64,000 nt of DNA from Plumapathes pennacea. Lineage: Eukaryota > Cnidaria > Anthozoa > Antipatharia > Myriopathidae. Below the pieces are notes generated by a model. The model was not told where the DNA came from. It made no database searches and saw only the letters and a list, made by a program, of their open reading frames with translations. The position numbers were made by a program, and so were the translations under genes. Each line of letters begins with the position of its first letter. Positions within the stretch are counted from its first letter, which is position 1. The DNA is taken from positions 620,001-684,000 of the forward strand of contig OZ038469.1 of the NCBI GenBank assembly GCA_964036295.1, written 5' to 3'. Below, in pieces: positions 1 to 15,417 of the stretch.

Positions 1-2660
1 CGTCTAGCTGCTCAGCAGGTCGGGGTTTACAGAATTACGTTCCTCAAATTCATCACAGTTTGTTCCATGCAGGGGGTTGCCATGTAATTTCTTTTAACGG
101 TATAAGTTTTGTCATTCTAAAAGGTAATTCCACCTGATTATTCGCAGCATCGAGTTTATAATCTATAGTTTACTGATTTGATCTCAACTATTTGTTCATA
201 CGTTCTTCCATTTAGATTTTTATTGATTAGCCCTCTCCTCCAAATAAAACAATCACTGCCAGACCTTCATGTTTACTGAACACCATGTGATAAGACACAG
301 GAAAGCGACATGACGTGAGATAACCTCTGGCTTGATGTGCAAACTTTATGACAGAAAAAGGGGGTATTCCTTTGTTTGCTAACAGCTGATATGACCCATT
401 AATTGAAATCACAGGCTGATTGATAGTTACCAAGACTTTTTACCTTGCTCCATGCAGACCAAACAAGGACTTGCGCCAGAATTAAAACTTTGACCCTAGA
501 GGAAAAATTAAAAAAAAAAAAAAACAGCTTAAGTGTGTTTGTCGTGCAGGGCAGAACTAAGAGACCAAACCTTTCAGAGAAGCATTAATGAACAAATAAT
601 TGCTTTCGACTTCTGGTACTGCAGGTCGGCAACTCGAGGAAAGGGGTTTCCACTTTTTAATAGTTTACCGTTTACACTGTGGGCACGCGGCCACAAACCC
701 AACTTCCTCGCAGACAAATTTTTGAAAGTAAACCCATAGAAAAATAGAAAAATACCTTAATCAGTTACAGAAAGTTTGAACTATCACGCACAGAATCGTA
801 TCCCATATAAACTTCCGACAACACTTCACATTGCGATTCAGAGATAAACCTCGCAGTTTTATACGGGAGAAGCAGAAGTCTCGTACTGCTTTGGCATTAC
901 TTGCGTGTACTATTGTGACACAAAGATTTTCAGTCACGAAGATCTGTAAACTCACCTCAACATGTCGCGCTAATCTTCCGACTTCTTCACGAAGACGAGA
1001 AACTCTGTATGAACTTATCGGCTGACGGTTTTCCGCTTTATCTGCCTCCTGTTGAACCAGGAATTAAAAACACGCGGGCACACACTAGAGACAAGGTGCA
1101 GTCCTTCGTGGTAAAATAATCTCGTCTGAGATAGAACAGCCCTGTTCGCACGAGTCTGGTTAGAATGATTAGAATATTGGGATTATCACCAAGTGCTCGG
1201 TGTTGAGAGAAATAAAGCTTTGCTGGCTCCAGACAACGCACAATGAACGGGGCATTCAAAGAACGTCCGGAGTGTATAGCACTTTCTCACTGAAAGATGC
1301 TTTCACAAGTCCGGCCCCGTGATCGCCCCGGATTTGGGATCTGGGTGTGATTTTGACACGTATCGCTGGGTTGATGTAAATCTGTTTACACAACTTTTTA
1401 CTTGGTCTGCGTGTGTTATCTCACAAAACACTCCACAGTCGTGGCTTATCTCAGTTAAAACACGTTCCGTGGCTGTGCTGGAAAATATGGTTTGTTTGTT
1501 TGTTCACAAATGTTATTTTACAAAGCTTGAGACAATTTGCGCAATTTGTACTTGTGCGGTCTTGCGAAATCGGATACGAATCTCGTACCCGACAGGCCAG
1601 CACATCTTTGTTATCATATTTGAGATACCACATTTTAAATTAGAAAACAGCGCTGACAGAATATGGCACCGAACCAAATATTTCTATATAGCAGCTATCG
1701 CTAATGGACTATCGACTATATGAAAAGCGATCTTCTCTCTACTTTATATCAACGACAGAAGTGAAAATAGTAAGGAGAAGTAGATGCAATATCGAAATTC
1801 AGTTTTACCCAACTAAAATTACATTGGCAAATGGTTTGAACCCAGGATTGTGAACAGTAGGTTGGTTGTGATCGTCTTAGAGTAGTCTCCAGAAAGACTT
1901 GTTGGTGACCAACAACAGTCTTTCTGGAGACTACTCTAACCCGGACGATCACAACCAACCTACTAAAATTACATTTAGCCACACGTCCCGAACAGCAATT
2001 TTTAGTTAAAGCGCGCATGACTGGAGATGAGCGGAAAATGGTGGGGTACTCCCCGGTATTCCTGTATAAAAGCGTTCTGCTGATTAGGGTTTGATTTTCA
2101 GGGTCACAAAATTTAGCCAGCTGATATTCCTGTCGTCATTGGCATGTATGTCAGTATGCCTCCCCTCCCTCTCTCACTCGAGGATTTGGTGCTCTAAAAA
2201 GTTCAGAGTGAATAGAAAATTTGGCGTTCCTTTATAAAGTACCATTTAATTCTACAGTTACTCCACGATAAATGTCTACCAAGCTACAACGTCTCCTACG
2301 ATCAGGTTTATCCACCCGCGTTTAGCAAACCGATGTGAAGGGGCTGGCTACCTGACATTCCAATTATACTGTGTGTCTAGTTTGGTTTCCTGATAAGGAG
2401 AAAATCAAGTAAAAACCTCGAAGCCGGAACTAAGTTTGTACGACATTCAAAGCACGTATTTAGGCACTTGCGGTATGAACGTCTTGGTAAATTGGATGCC
2501 AGCACTTTTTGTTCTAGAAGGAGCAGAGTGTTTTCGATGCTTTATCTTGACGCTTGAGTTTGCTTTTTGCATTCGTCTGGGTTGCCTCTCCTGAAGGGAC
2601 AAAAAGATGAGATCACAATGTGAAAATGGAAATAAGTAATCCTGCGCCTTTTAGCTTAGC
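1..2660. other. Left flank without a recognisable gene
   Basis: I found no exon chain or recognisable protein in this stretch; the longest open frames, up to 134 codons, have no family resemblance. It should contain the 3' UTR of the minus-strand HHIPL gene, but I saw no clear AATAAA on that strand. The main structure is the snap-back insertion near 1.8-2.0 kb, listed separately. If HHIPL has a further C-terminal exon, it would lie here or beyond the left edge. Confidence 0.5.
1812..1975. repeat. Snap-back dispersed repeat with 14-bp flanking direct repeats
   Basis: The same 14 bases (actaaaattacatt) occur at 1812-1825 and 1962-1975. Between them, the sequence from 1857 to about 1898 is repeated in inverted orientation up to 1964, with a small deletion in the left arm. 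The left arm and its lead-in (gcaaatggtttgaaccc) match part of another repeat at 6706-6800. This looks like a small inserted copy that folded back on itself, bounded by a target-site duplication. Confidence 0.7.
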
Positions 2661-6228
<3,568 letters not shown>

Positions 6229-6382
6229 TGAAGCACTTTGATACCTAATATATTTAGACTGTCAGAGTCAGTTGTCAGTGGGCGGTCGAATTTAGACCCA
6301 CGCGAATCAATCCGACCGCCTGATGGTAAGCGGATGTTTTTTATTTGTTTGTTTATTTATCATAATATTACATATTGGCATA

Positions 6383-6481
6383 CAGTCAACTCTCTCTAAG
6401 CGGACACCTCTTTAGAGCGGACACGGACATTAAGGTGGACACTAAATCTTGTCCCGAGAGTGTCTGCCTTAGTGTTCACTG
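6383..6481. mobile_element. Pogo/Tigger-like MITE (99 bp) with TA target duplication
   Basis: The element begins CAGTCAACTCTCTC and ends GTGTTCACTG, so its two ends are imperfect inverted repeats, and it is flanked on both sides by TA. CAGT termini with TA duplication are characteristic of pogo/Tigger-type Tc1-mariner relatives; the family assignment is inferred. Related fragments with the same 'gcggacacctct' core occur near 48.3 kb and at 55.14-55.35 kb. Confidence 0.6.
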
Positions 6482-6610
6482 TATTCAATAGATACAGTGG
6501 TAGGAAGACTAAATTAAACATTTCAAAGTAAAAGAACTATTTTGCGACAACTAAAAGAGTTCAATTTACAGAACTATGCATGTCAACTGTGCACAGTGAT
6601 TTTCAGGTCA

Positions 6611-6862
6611 AACCGATGAATATTTGCAAAGAAATTCTTGTTACAAAGTGGTGGAGTTGGTTTATTGTTGTTGTAGTCTGGCACCTTTTAACAAGGATTT
6701 CTTTGGCAAATGGTTTGAACCCAGGAATGTGAACAGTAGGTTGGTTGTGATCGTCCGGGTTAGAGTAGTCTCCAGAAAGACTGTTGTTGGTGACTGACGT
6801 TTCGACTACCTGAGCGGAAGTCATCTTCAGAGTCAAGGATTTCTTTGCAAATATTCATCCGG
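6611..6862. mobile_element. MITE with ~27-bp terminal inverted repeats upstream of PPP1R37
   Basis: The left end (gatgaatatttgcaaagaaat, from 6614) is the reverse complement of the right end (atttctttgcaaatattcatc, to 6859), with about 26 of 28 positions matching. The interior holds a second repeat sequence that is also found, rearranged, at 1826-1961, and a gacgtttcgac motif. No coding capacity is present. Confidence 0.65.
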
Positions 6863-7141
6863 TCGACAACACAGTTCTGTGAGGAGCCCCAGAACCTGCA
6901 GTCTTGTAACAATAGGCGTTACTGCAGGCAGGGGAAGAGAGAGGTCGCTGAACCCTTAAAGGGACTTTTTTTGACCGTGAACTGTCCTGTCTTGTTGAGA
7001 CTAGGAGCTAGTGTCCAGTTTTCCTCGTTGTTCAACATGGCTCCTCACAAGAGAAAGCCAAAGACGAACAGGAAATATGTTGAAGCAGCTTTTGTGCCTT
7101 TCAGAGCCACACAGGGGCTGAATTTGTCACGATGAATAATT

Positions 7142-9035
7142 ATGGAGGCAGGTGAGGATGTCTTGGCTGTAAAACAAGGAACAGAACCGGACGTAGCGCC
7201 CATCGCAAATGAATCGCACGGTACAAGCTCGCGACCTCTTCACAAGCTCCGCCGAAATGTGTCATTCCCTGACGACGAGTCCCTGGTGCAAGCGTTAGAG
7301 CCCGAAGATCCTTGGAAGAATGGTGAGTTTGCGGCTTCCTGATGGTGATTTGAGCAAAGCGAAAAGAAAAAGGGTCAAATCTGCTGAATGTCAATCTGAG
7401 GATATTGGTGATTTAAATTCTCGAGAAACCTGTTTATATTCGGTTTTCTTTAAAGTCTTTTCCGCTAACCATCGACTTTCTTTGCTATGTTAATTTATGG
7501 ATTGAACATTAGCGTATTGCTCGGTGTATTATTTTGCCAGCAGAGTTTGTGTTTTAATGCAGTAGCTGATTTGTTCTTTAATAGTTTGCATTTATCCTGT
7601 ATAAACACAGCTCTTTTATATAATACTGTACACAGTATGTGGGTACAGCTTGAAGATCACGCACTTTGTCATACCGCGTATTATCTTCCAAGTCTTGTAC
7701 TGACGTCGTTAATTTACCTAGAAAAATATGTTTTAATATACTCGAGCAAAATTTGAACCACCAATGAATTTAAAATACGAAAACCACGTATTGTATGCTT
7801 GTTAATTTGATTTTTGCACGTGGGCGTAAAATACTACAGATCATGTCAAGTAACTTCCCAATGCAATAAAAATATACTCTGACTTTTAGTAGCTTGAAAA
7901 ATATTATAATTTATGATGATACAAGTTTCATTTACATTGTTTTTCTATTTTCTTTTTCTATACATCTTTCATTCATCTATTTTTTCAGCTCGACACATTA
8001 CAAGCACAGAAGTCATTGCTGCTTACAGAAGAATTTGTTCTAAAACCAAAGCCAAGCAATGTGAGAAGCTCATCAAACAACTTGAGGTGAGAAAAAAATG
8101 AAATCTCTTATCTATATTTTGACAAACGAATTATGCATCCAGGATACATACAGCATATGGCAACTATGCACTTTGTTCACACAGGATGTATATGTCATAT
8201 GTAAAATTTTAGAAGGCCTGCAGGTGTGTGTGGATGGTCCTAAGTGTCTATTTGTTTGAAGGATACAATTTTCTTTTTGATATATTCCTCCCATTTTAAT
8301 GAAGAAAGAAGTCACTGTTTTGTATAGAGTACATTCAAAAGGCACTCACATGTACTGCAAAATGCTTACTAAATTAGGTTGTGAGAGTAACTAGAGCCAA
8401 TTTGTGACATCACATTAGAGTCAGTGTACAGCAGGGTAATAGACCATTGTCATGTGCCTGTCGCCATTCAATGCCTTGTGCAAAACCTTTCTTATGAAAA
8501 TTAGTTTTACTTATTACTCATATTCATTCTCATGCAAATCAAACTTATTTTCATCAAAAGGTTTCGCACCAAACCTTGTTTTGAAACAGCAGTATTTGTG
8601 TACAGTGTATGCATAGTCAATAATATTGAATGATGCCTCTCAAGTTTTACAGGGAATAATAATCTGTAATTATTAGAGGTGCATTAGGTCATTTATTGCT
8701 ATATATAAATGTTGGACTTGAATGTGTGTCATAAAAATTATATATTTTAAAATAATATTATTATATAACTTAGTGCTACATGTGAGTTCAGCTTTTGAAG
8801 AGAATGTTTGACTTACACACATGCATCTAATTTTCTCATGTGTTTACAAGAATGATATTATTGGTAATTCTAAAATTATACTATTTGACTGAATTATTTG
8901 CTTGGTTTCTGCACATTAGGCATGTGAAAGTTTTGAAGACCGGGTGGATGTTATTGATCTCAGAGGTAAACCATCATTCTGTACTCTGCCATCCATTCAC
9001 TCAGAATTGCAACTGTGAAGTAGTGTTATCCTATT

Positions 9036-9066
<31 letters not shown>

Positions 9067-12000
9067 AACAACAAAAAAAAAAAAAACATGTTCTTGTATT
9101 GTGTTGATCAAACCTTATTGTTTGTTCATGTCACATGAAACAACATGCCTGGCAAGTGGTACATTGTATGGAGGAATGAGCTGTTTGCTTGTGATCACAG
9201 GTTTTAAACTGGACAACAAAGGCTGCGAGGCACTGGAAGAAATTTTTCGAAGAGTAAGGACCAGGACATTGGACTTAGAAAACACAAACCTTGAAGATGA
9301 TGTAAGACAATTCAGATACTTTTTAAGATAACATAGATTATTATGCATCATTTGGTAATGGCATGCACACAAACTCAACATACAAGTAGCAGTCTGGCAT
9401 CGAACTTGATTATTTTTCCATTGTCTTAATTGCATGGCTTAGTTATCTGTTTCTAGACTATGCAAATCGAGCTTTAAAATTCTTAAACATGAACATTCTT
9501 TCAGCAATATATGAACACTATTATTAGTACTACGTACTACGTACTACGTACTCATTAAGACATTTCTATTGAGAAAAAATTAAGTGCTTGTCAGGAATGC
9601 AATACTATGTACATTGTATTTGGAGTCTAAAGCACTGAACACTCAAGTTTGGAGAAGTATGTGATCAATATATGTTTACATTCTGCATATATATATTTAC
9701 TGACTTGGTGGCCGAGCGGTTTGGGGGTGCTGGACCTGAATTCGTAATGAAGCTCCAAGCCAGGAGGTCGTGGGTTCAATTCCCACGCCCGGCAGTAGTA
9801 AGAAGGTTTTTCATTCATTTTTTTTTTTTCTTTCTTTCTTTCTAGGGTTTTATCTCTCTACTGGAAATGATTGAATTCTATCAGGCTACTTGTAAGCTCA
9901 ACGTGGCCAACAACAGCCGCATCAAGTTTCGTGGTTGGCAAGTACTCAGCAGAACCATGCGCAGGGTAAGAGTGTTTATGATAGAGCACTCTGTTGACTA
10001 ATGCTACCATACTGCTACATTATACATAATGCATATATGCAAGGTGCAAGGTACATACTGTAAAAAGTGTTCAGTAAACTGCAAATAGGGCTTCCTCTGT
10101 GTAACATCAAAAGTCTTAGCAACTTACTTGGTAAACAAATTAGATAGGTGCCAATTTGTCCATCAAAATTATCTTTAAACTGTTCCTGATACTTTAAATC
10201 AGTATTGTACCATATTTAGGACTGAAGTGTGATAGCTGTCCTGACACATTACATTTGATGTTTTAGACGCCATGTCTGGAGTATCTGGACGTGCAGAGCA
10301 CTGTGTGGACAGAACAATCGATCCAGTTCTTTGGACGTTCGCTTCGGCTTGACTGTCCCCTGACAGTACTGCACATGGAGAGCTGTAATTTGTCAGGAAG
10401 ACCACTTTTCCTGCTTGGTAAGATTCTTGATAATACTATGATCTATGGCTGTGGTCATACTCTGCTGGAACCAACCTTAGCACCTCACCTACAGTATATA
10501 AGCAAGCTCTTGCTAGACAAGGGAGAAAAAGTTAGGAATGACCATGGCATTTTTTGAGTACCATTTCTGAGGTTTTTGTGTGCTTGTTTCAAACCATGGC
10601 CAGGTCCGTCAAGTGCCAAGTGGTTTGATTTTGGGTCTTTCTTTGTTTTTAATGTAAATGTTGTTCTTGATGTCCCTTTAGCGAGTGCAGTGAAGTTCAA
10701 TCACAACCTGAAGGACATCTTCCTGGGCAACAACAAACTCATTTCATCAGATGGACAGTGCTTGGGAGCCATGTTGAAAGGAAACTCCACTCTGCAGTTG
10801 TTGGACTTGAGAAACAACAGTCTGCAGGTAAACTAACGGATGTTTGAAATAGATAATCCCTAGGGTAAAAATGGAATGAGACAAATCAACTACTGGCAGT
10901 ATAAAAGATAAAACTCTAGTCTTCTGGGGCAGTTTTTCAGAGCATGATTAAACTAATCCTGGATTAGGCCTAAACTTTGATGTCATTTTTAAGCCTGAAA
11001 ATGAGAAGCTTTCATTCACTATCACTTCTTCAATATGTTTTGAGCTAGAACAAGCTTTTCACTTTTCCTGAATCAAAACTTGGCCAGTTTCTTAGCCAAT
11101 AAATTGACATAAAGGATTTTGTTAATCTTGGGTTAATTGGGCTATGAACAACTTCTAGTTAAAACCTTGCTTAACATGCATCTCTTAATTTAGTACATGG
11201 AGGAAACATGCCCTGAATATGATGTCGGAAGTGTTCTTGTGGGTTTCTTCTGTAGTAACCCCCCACCCACCCCACCCCCACCCCCACCGTTTTCTTGATC
11301 GTCAGGACATGGGTCTGGGTCACGTGTGTGAGGGGCTGGCAGAACAGGAACAAGGAGGAGGCCTGCAAACTCTGGTGCTGTGGAACAACCAACTGACACA
11401 TCAGGGGATGGGCTACTTGGGCAAAGCTTTGGTAAGTTAAACAGACATTACAGCTCCTGATGACTATTAACCCTTTCACTCCCAAGAGTGATCAACTTCG
11501 ATTTTCTCTTCTAGTTTCTCACCAGAAATATATCATATAGTAAGGAGAACTTTGCTTTTGATACCTTGCTCATATTACAGCAGATTGAACTATCAATTCT
11601 CACTACATCACTCATACATTTTCTTCTTAAAAGGTTGGGAGAATATGCAATTTGATCTTGGGGGTGAAAGGGTTAATACAGAACGCCTCAGGGGCAAGCC
11701 CATTGTACAAAGCTGGTCACATAAAATGTCACGAGAGGTTCAGATTGGTGTAGTAGTGATGTTGTGTGCTCTCATTGCTGTTTTTCGAGTTAACTGATTT
11801 AGTTGAGACTGGCTGATCGCGATCGACTCTATTTCTACCTTGCTCCGTAAATCAACTTTCCCGCCAATATCTGCGCTATAGATCGCATCAGTCGTGAACC
11901 CCTGGGATGGGGGTAACAATTCCTCGCGCAACGACATTGGACTCTGTTTCGTTCATTTATCCAGTTCGTCTGTCAATTTAAATTTGTGAATCAATCTGCT

Positions 12001-14386
12001 TCTTCTTCTTCTGTAGACTTACACGCGAACTCTGCAGACCCTGAATCTCGGTCACAACCGACTGACAAATGAAGGTGTGCACATGATGAAGGACGGACTG
12101 ATCCGAAACCGAACACTTCAGCGGCTGGGACTGTTGAGTACTAAGCTGACCAGTGAAGGTACGTCAGAGGCTAATACTGAACAAGATGCACCAGTCGGTG
12201 TGTGGTCGATATAAAGTCGGTAGCATGGTCGGAATGTGGTCGGTATAAAGTCGGTAGCATGGTCGGAATGTGGTCGGTATAAAGTCGGTAGCATGGTCGG
12301 AATGTGGTCGGTGTGTGGTCACACCAGTTGTGTCGAAACGTCAGTTAAATTACAATTTATAGCGTTCTATCCACGGCAGCTTTCCGTCTTTCTCCGACGA
12401 AGGGCTAACACTCGAAACGTCAGCTCAATTTTTTAAGGGCGTCCAGTTTTCACACATCGACCTTTAGTCGATTTTTCGTAGTTTTCCCAAGATCTAGCTT
12501 TCTTTTGCATCATTTTCTGTTAGTACAGTCCATAATAGTGTTTGGCTCCTTACGACGCATGTCAACACTTTGTTCTTCACACCAATGCAACATTTTCACG
12601 ACCATTGATAAAACGCTTTTGTGAATCTTGTCTGATCTCCTCGCAGGTTTCATCGCTCTTTCGGAGGTTCTTGCCGACAGTAAGTCACTGCTTCGCCTGG
12701 ATGTGCGTGAGAATGACCCGTATGTTGGCGGGCTCATGGCTTTGTCACTGTCACTTAAGGTCAACCAAACACTTGTCAGAATCGACTTGGACAAGGAGCT
12801 CAAGAAAGAACCGGTGAATAGATCCTCCTCGTGTGTTGGGACAGTCCTGCCTCTCTGTGTCTGTCTATCTGGTCGTCTGTCCATCTACTGCTGTCTGTGT
12901 CTATGTGCTCGTATTTCGTCCCTGTTTGTCATTTTTGTCCAATTCTATATCAAGAAAATGCACTTTTTTCCTTCTAAAGGGCATGGAGACAACACAGAGA
13001 GTTCTACTTGCCGATATCTACAGTTACTGCCAAAGAAACAAAATGCAACACGAAGAGAAAAGAAACACCGAAGGAGCCAATCCAAGCAAGACTGGCAACG
13101 ACACACACGACAACGCGGTGCATGATGGGGAGGCTGCACCCGCTTCCGGTGAGCAGTTGATTTCCGGTCCGCCACACTTGATTCAACTACAGACCCCGCC
13201 AGACGAGCAAGACGAGTTGAAAACTCTCACGTCAGACTATCCACCAAATTCACGCTTCACGATCACGAGAATTGATGAAGACGGGCAGCACTCAAACCAT
13301 GAACCGTTGGTTCTTGTCGAGGATCATTTCCAGAATCCAAATGCTTCGCCTATGAATCTACAAGACCCGGATTCTCCGTCATTCGCATATTTCAACGACC
13401 CGAGTGCTTCATCGTTCCAGGAATTTGAAGACCCGGATGCAACGCTTGAGGAATCGAAGGACTCCGAACCTCCACTTGTGGATTTTGAAGCTTCTGATAT
13501 TTCATCGTTCCAGAGATTTGAAGACCCGGATGCAACACTTGGAGAGCTTCAAGGCCTGGATGCTCCTCCAGTTGTAGTCCCGGATTCACAGGAGCTTGTG
13601 CACTTCAGTGACGACTTTGTGAAGCGAAGCTCACAACAGAATGCTGTTAACACTGTTTCAGATCAACTTTCAACATTCTCGCTTTTGGACTCTGCACCAG
13701 AATCTGCGTTACCTAGCAACGCTGAGATTGTTCTTAATGCTCAGACGAACCTCCTGTTACCGGAACCAGGTACAGACTGCTGTTCATCTTTGATGCTAGA
13801 TTGGGGGAGGGGAGGGGAGGGTGCTGGTAAGGTGGTATTTCCTGTACTGGGATTTGTTGTTCACGTCAAGTGGAATACGGGGAAATATCGAATAAGCTAG
13901 CTTATGAAAAAGATAGATAGAAATTTGTTGGTATTACGAAGGGCGATACAAAATTGTCGTGCAGTATTGTTAACACTTTTGCTAATTTTTTTTTCTTTTT
14001 TTTAGGGGGGGGGGGAGGGGGGTTCCTGTCCGTTTGTTTAGTGGCCAGTTAGGAGCACTTGGAAGTCGCCTCGCCTTTCGTTACGTGTAGCTAGTTTACT
14101 ATATGTTATTTTGTGGTTACTACAGAATTACGGCAATCTTCAGAAGACGTTGAGAAGGAATTAGACGCTATGCTGGCTGCCGCTAGTGTCTCTAAAGCGA
14201 CGACAAATATTTCACCCCGTGCATCCGGTGGAAATGATAAAGGTCAGTGAGGTGCATGGATTCGTTCGTTGCTGGAGTTCCTGCCATCTGTTCCATCCCT
14301 CATTCAGTTTGTGTGACTGCTCTATTCTGTCCTATGCAGAATTTTGGACACGACAGATGGACGGCGTTTTAAACGGGACTCCATAG
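7142..14386 (+). CDS. PPP1R37: Protein phosphatase 1 regulatory subunit 37 (leucine-rich repeat), complete, 13 exons
   Basis: Exons are 7142-7322, 7989-8086, 8920-8965, 9201-9301, 9846-9965, 10267-10417, 10682-10827, 11306-11431, 12017-12158, 12647-12813, 12980-13769, 14126-14242 and 14340-14386. Phases agree throughout and give 743 residues, close to the family. Residues 37-42 (RRNVSF) form the RVxF-type PP1-docking motif, followed by a conserved EPEDPWKN. Leucine-rich repeats run from about residue 100 to 425, for example LRDLDLRNN-like LLDLRNNSLQ, LVLWNNQLTHQGMGYLG and TLNLGHNRLTNEGV. PPP1R37 binds and inhibits PP1 catalytic subunits. The large exon 11 encodes an acidic, low-complexity tail in which FEDPDATL recurs in a roughly 30-residue repeat; this tail is poorly conserved in the family. 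The C-terminus (SSEDVEKELDAMLAAAS) resembles the family's acidic ending. The start is the first ATG of the exon that carries the docking motif. Confidence 0.96.
9012..9088 (+). repeat. AAAAC/poly-A low-complexity tract in PPP1R37 intron 3
   Basis: Several AAAAC units are followed by CAACAA and a 14-base A run. The tract is an intronic simple repeat and could be the tail of an old retroposon, but no body is recognisable upstream. Confidence 0.6.
9701..9845 (+). repeat. tRNA-derived SINE or tRNA pseudogene in PPP1R37 intron 4
   Basis: The sequence has a polymerase III A box (TGGCCGAGCGG, 9709-9719) and B box (GGGTTCAATTCC, 9772-9783). A perfect five-pair T-arm stem (gtggg/cccac) encloses TTCAATT. 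The variable region is long, as in Leu/Ser tRNAs, but the acceptor arms pair poorly, so it is unlikely to be a working tRNA. A T-rich tail follows and merges into the polypyrimidine tract of the acceptor at 9845/9846. Confidence 0.7.
11467..11676. mobile_element. MITE with 20-bp terminal inverted repeats, copy 1
   Basis: The left end (ttaaccctttcactcccaag) and the reverse complement of the right end match at 19 of 20 positions. The 210-bp element lies in PPP1R37 intron 8 and has no coding capacity. An inverted, partly decayed relative occurs at 57040-57225. TTA or TA next to the ends may be the target duplication. Confidence 0.75.
12199..12321 (+). repeat. 34-bp minisatellite in PPP1R37 intron 9
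   Basis: About three and a half copies of a 34-bp unit carry the core ggtataaagtcggtagcat. The copies are nearly identical, which suggests recent amplification. Downstream, to about 12430, are two cgaaacgtcag motifs in a further dispersed repeat. Confidence 0.85.
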
Positions 14387-15417
14387 TCGTCAGACATCAA
14401 CACATCTTCTGTCCTGACTTGCCCTGTCCTGTTTGGAGGGACCTTATGGGTTGTCTGAAACTGTTGCTTCTGATTTTAAAATTCGTTTCAAATGCTTTTA
14501 CAGTAGGTTTGAGCTTAGCAGGGCGAAGCTGCCGAGGGCGCTGGAAGTTCCTTTCGGCCAAGGCAACAGAAAGGCTTGTTTTTTGTTGTTGTTGTTGTTT
14601 TTTTTTTTTTTTTTTTACATACGTTATTTTGTTAATTTAGTTGGTACATTTTGTATGAAATTCAATATCTTATAATTGAAACAAAAATGAAAAGACAAAA
14701 TCATTAGAAAATAGTTACCATATTTCCATACAACCACGGACAAAACTGTTGACACAGTCTCCCCTCCCCTCCCCCCCCCCTCCCCCCCCATTCAATGTTG
14801 ATAAATTAATTATTTAGCAACGGTTTTCCGTCAAAGTCTTACCGGAACTCTTTCCAAATTCAAGCTACAACATTGATACAGGGAGTGGGGTGATCAAAAG
14901 CAATTTTCTTTGGAACTGGATGACTCACAGCATGGTAGTTTTAACAAAAATACGACATTTAAAGCACGTGTCAACACAATTTGTCCGCGATTGTAGGTAA
15001 GTTCTTTTTAGCAATGATTCAAACAGGACAAACCTATAGATAAATACTTTCGAGAAGAGCACTTTATAATGTTTTTAAATATGGCTTGAAGCCCTTCTGA
15101 ACATCACGTGGTTCACTTCACTGGACAGACGCAAATACGAGGGGGGAAATCAAGCAAAATCTTTTCCCTTTTTCAAAGCCTCGCTTCAGTGTTCATCAGA
15201 ATTAACCGTTGCGCAATGCATATTGGTCCGTTCTAAACACGGTCCTTCCCAGGCTCCTGCTTTGTTTGATAGCTCTCGGGCTTCGCATGTACCAGCAATA
15301 TGGTAACGAGTTGAAAAGAGAGCATTAGGAAATTATTCTGTATATCAATACAACAAATAATACGATTACATGAAGTGAAATACACGTTATTTGAAAGTTG
15401 CCTGCTTGCCAAATTAA
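14387..15417. other. PPP1R37 3' flank
   Basis: The stretch holds the PPP1R37 3' UTR and intergenic sequence. It contains a TTG run and a long T tract at 14586-14616 and C-rich tracts at 14761-14789. I saw no canonical AATAAA near the stop codon and no other gene. Confidence 0.5.

Larger units (their letters stand above)
6229..7141. promoter_or_regulatory. Shared divergent upstream region of HHIPL and PPP1R37
   Basis: The start codons of HHIPL (minus, 6228) and PPP1R37 (plus, 7142) point away from each other with 913 bp between them, so both promoters must fall here or overlap into first exons. Two short inverted-repeat elements occupy roughly a third of the region. A short open frame with ATGGCTCC at 7038 stops at 7135, just before the PPP1R37 start, and would act as an upstream ORF if it is transcribed. 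No TATA box or other core element was identified with confidence. Confidence 0.55.

Noticed and set aside
9701..9800. Functional tRNA gene
   Set aside because: The T arm is perfect but the acceptor stem pairs poorly and the segment lies inside an intron with a retroposon-like tail.
13760..13900. Read-through end of PPP1R37 exon 11 (GTDCCSSLMLDWGRGG...)
   Set aside because: A donor at 13769/13770 with phase-matched exons at 14126 and 14340 gives a family-like C-terminus; the read-through part looks intronic.
7142..14386. Other leucine-rich-repeat families (for example CEP78 or NLR-type proteins)
   Set aside because: The RVxF-like RRNVSF motif followed by EPEDPWKN, the order of the repeats and the C-terminal segment fit PPP1R37 throughout.
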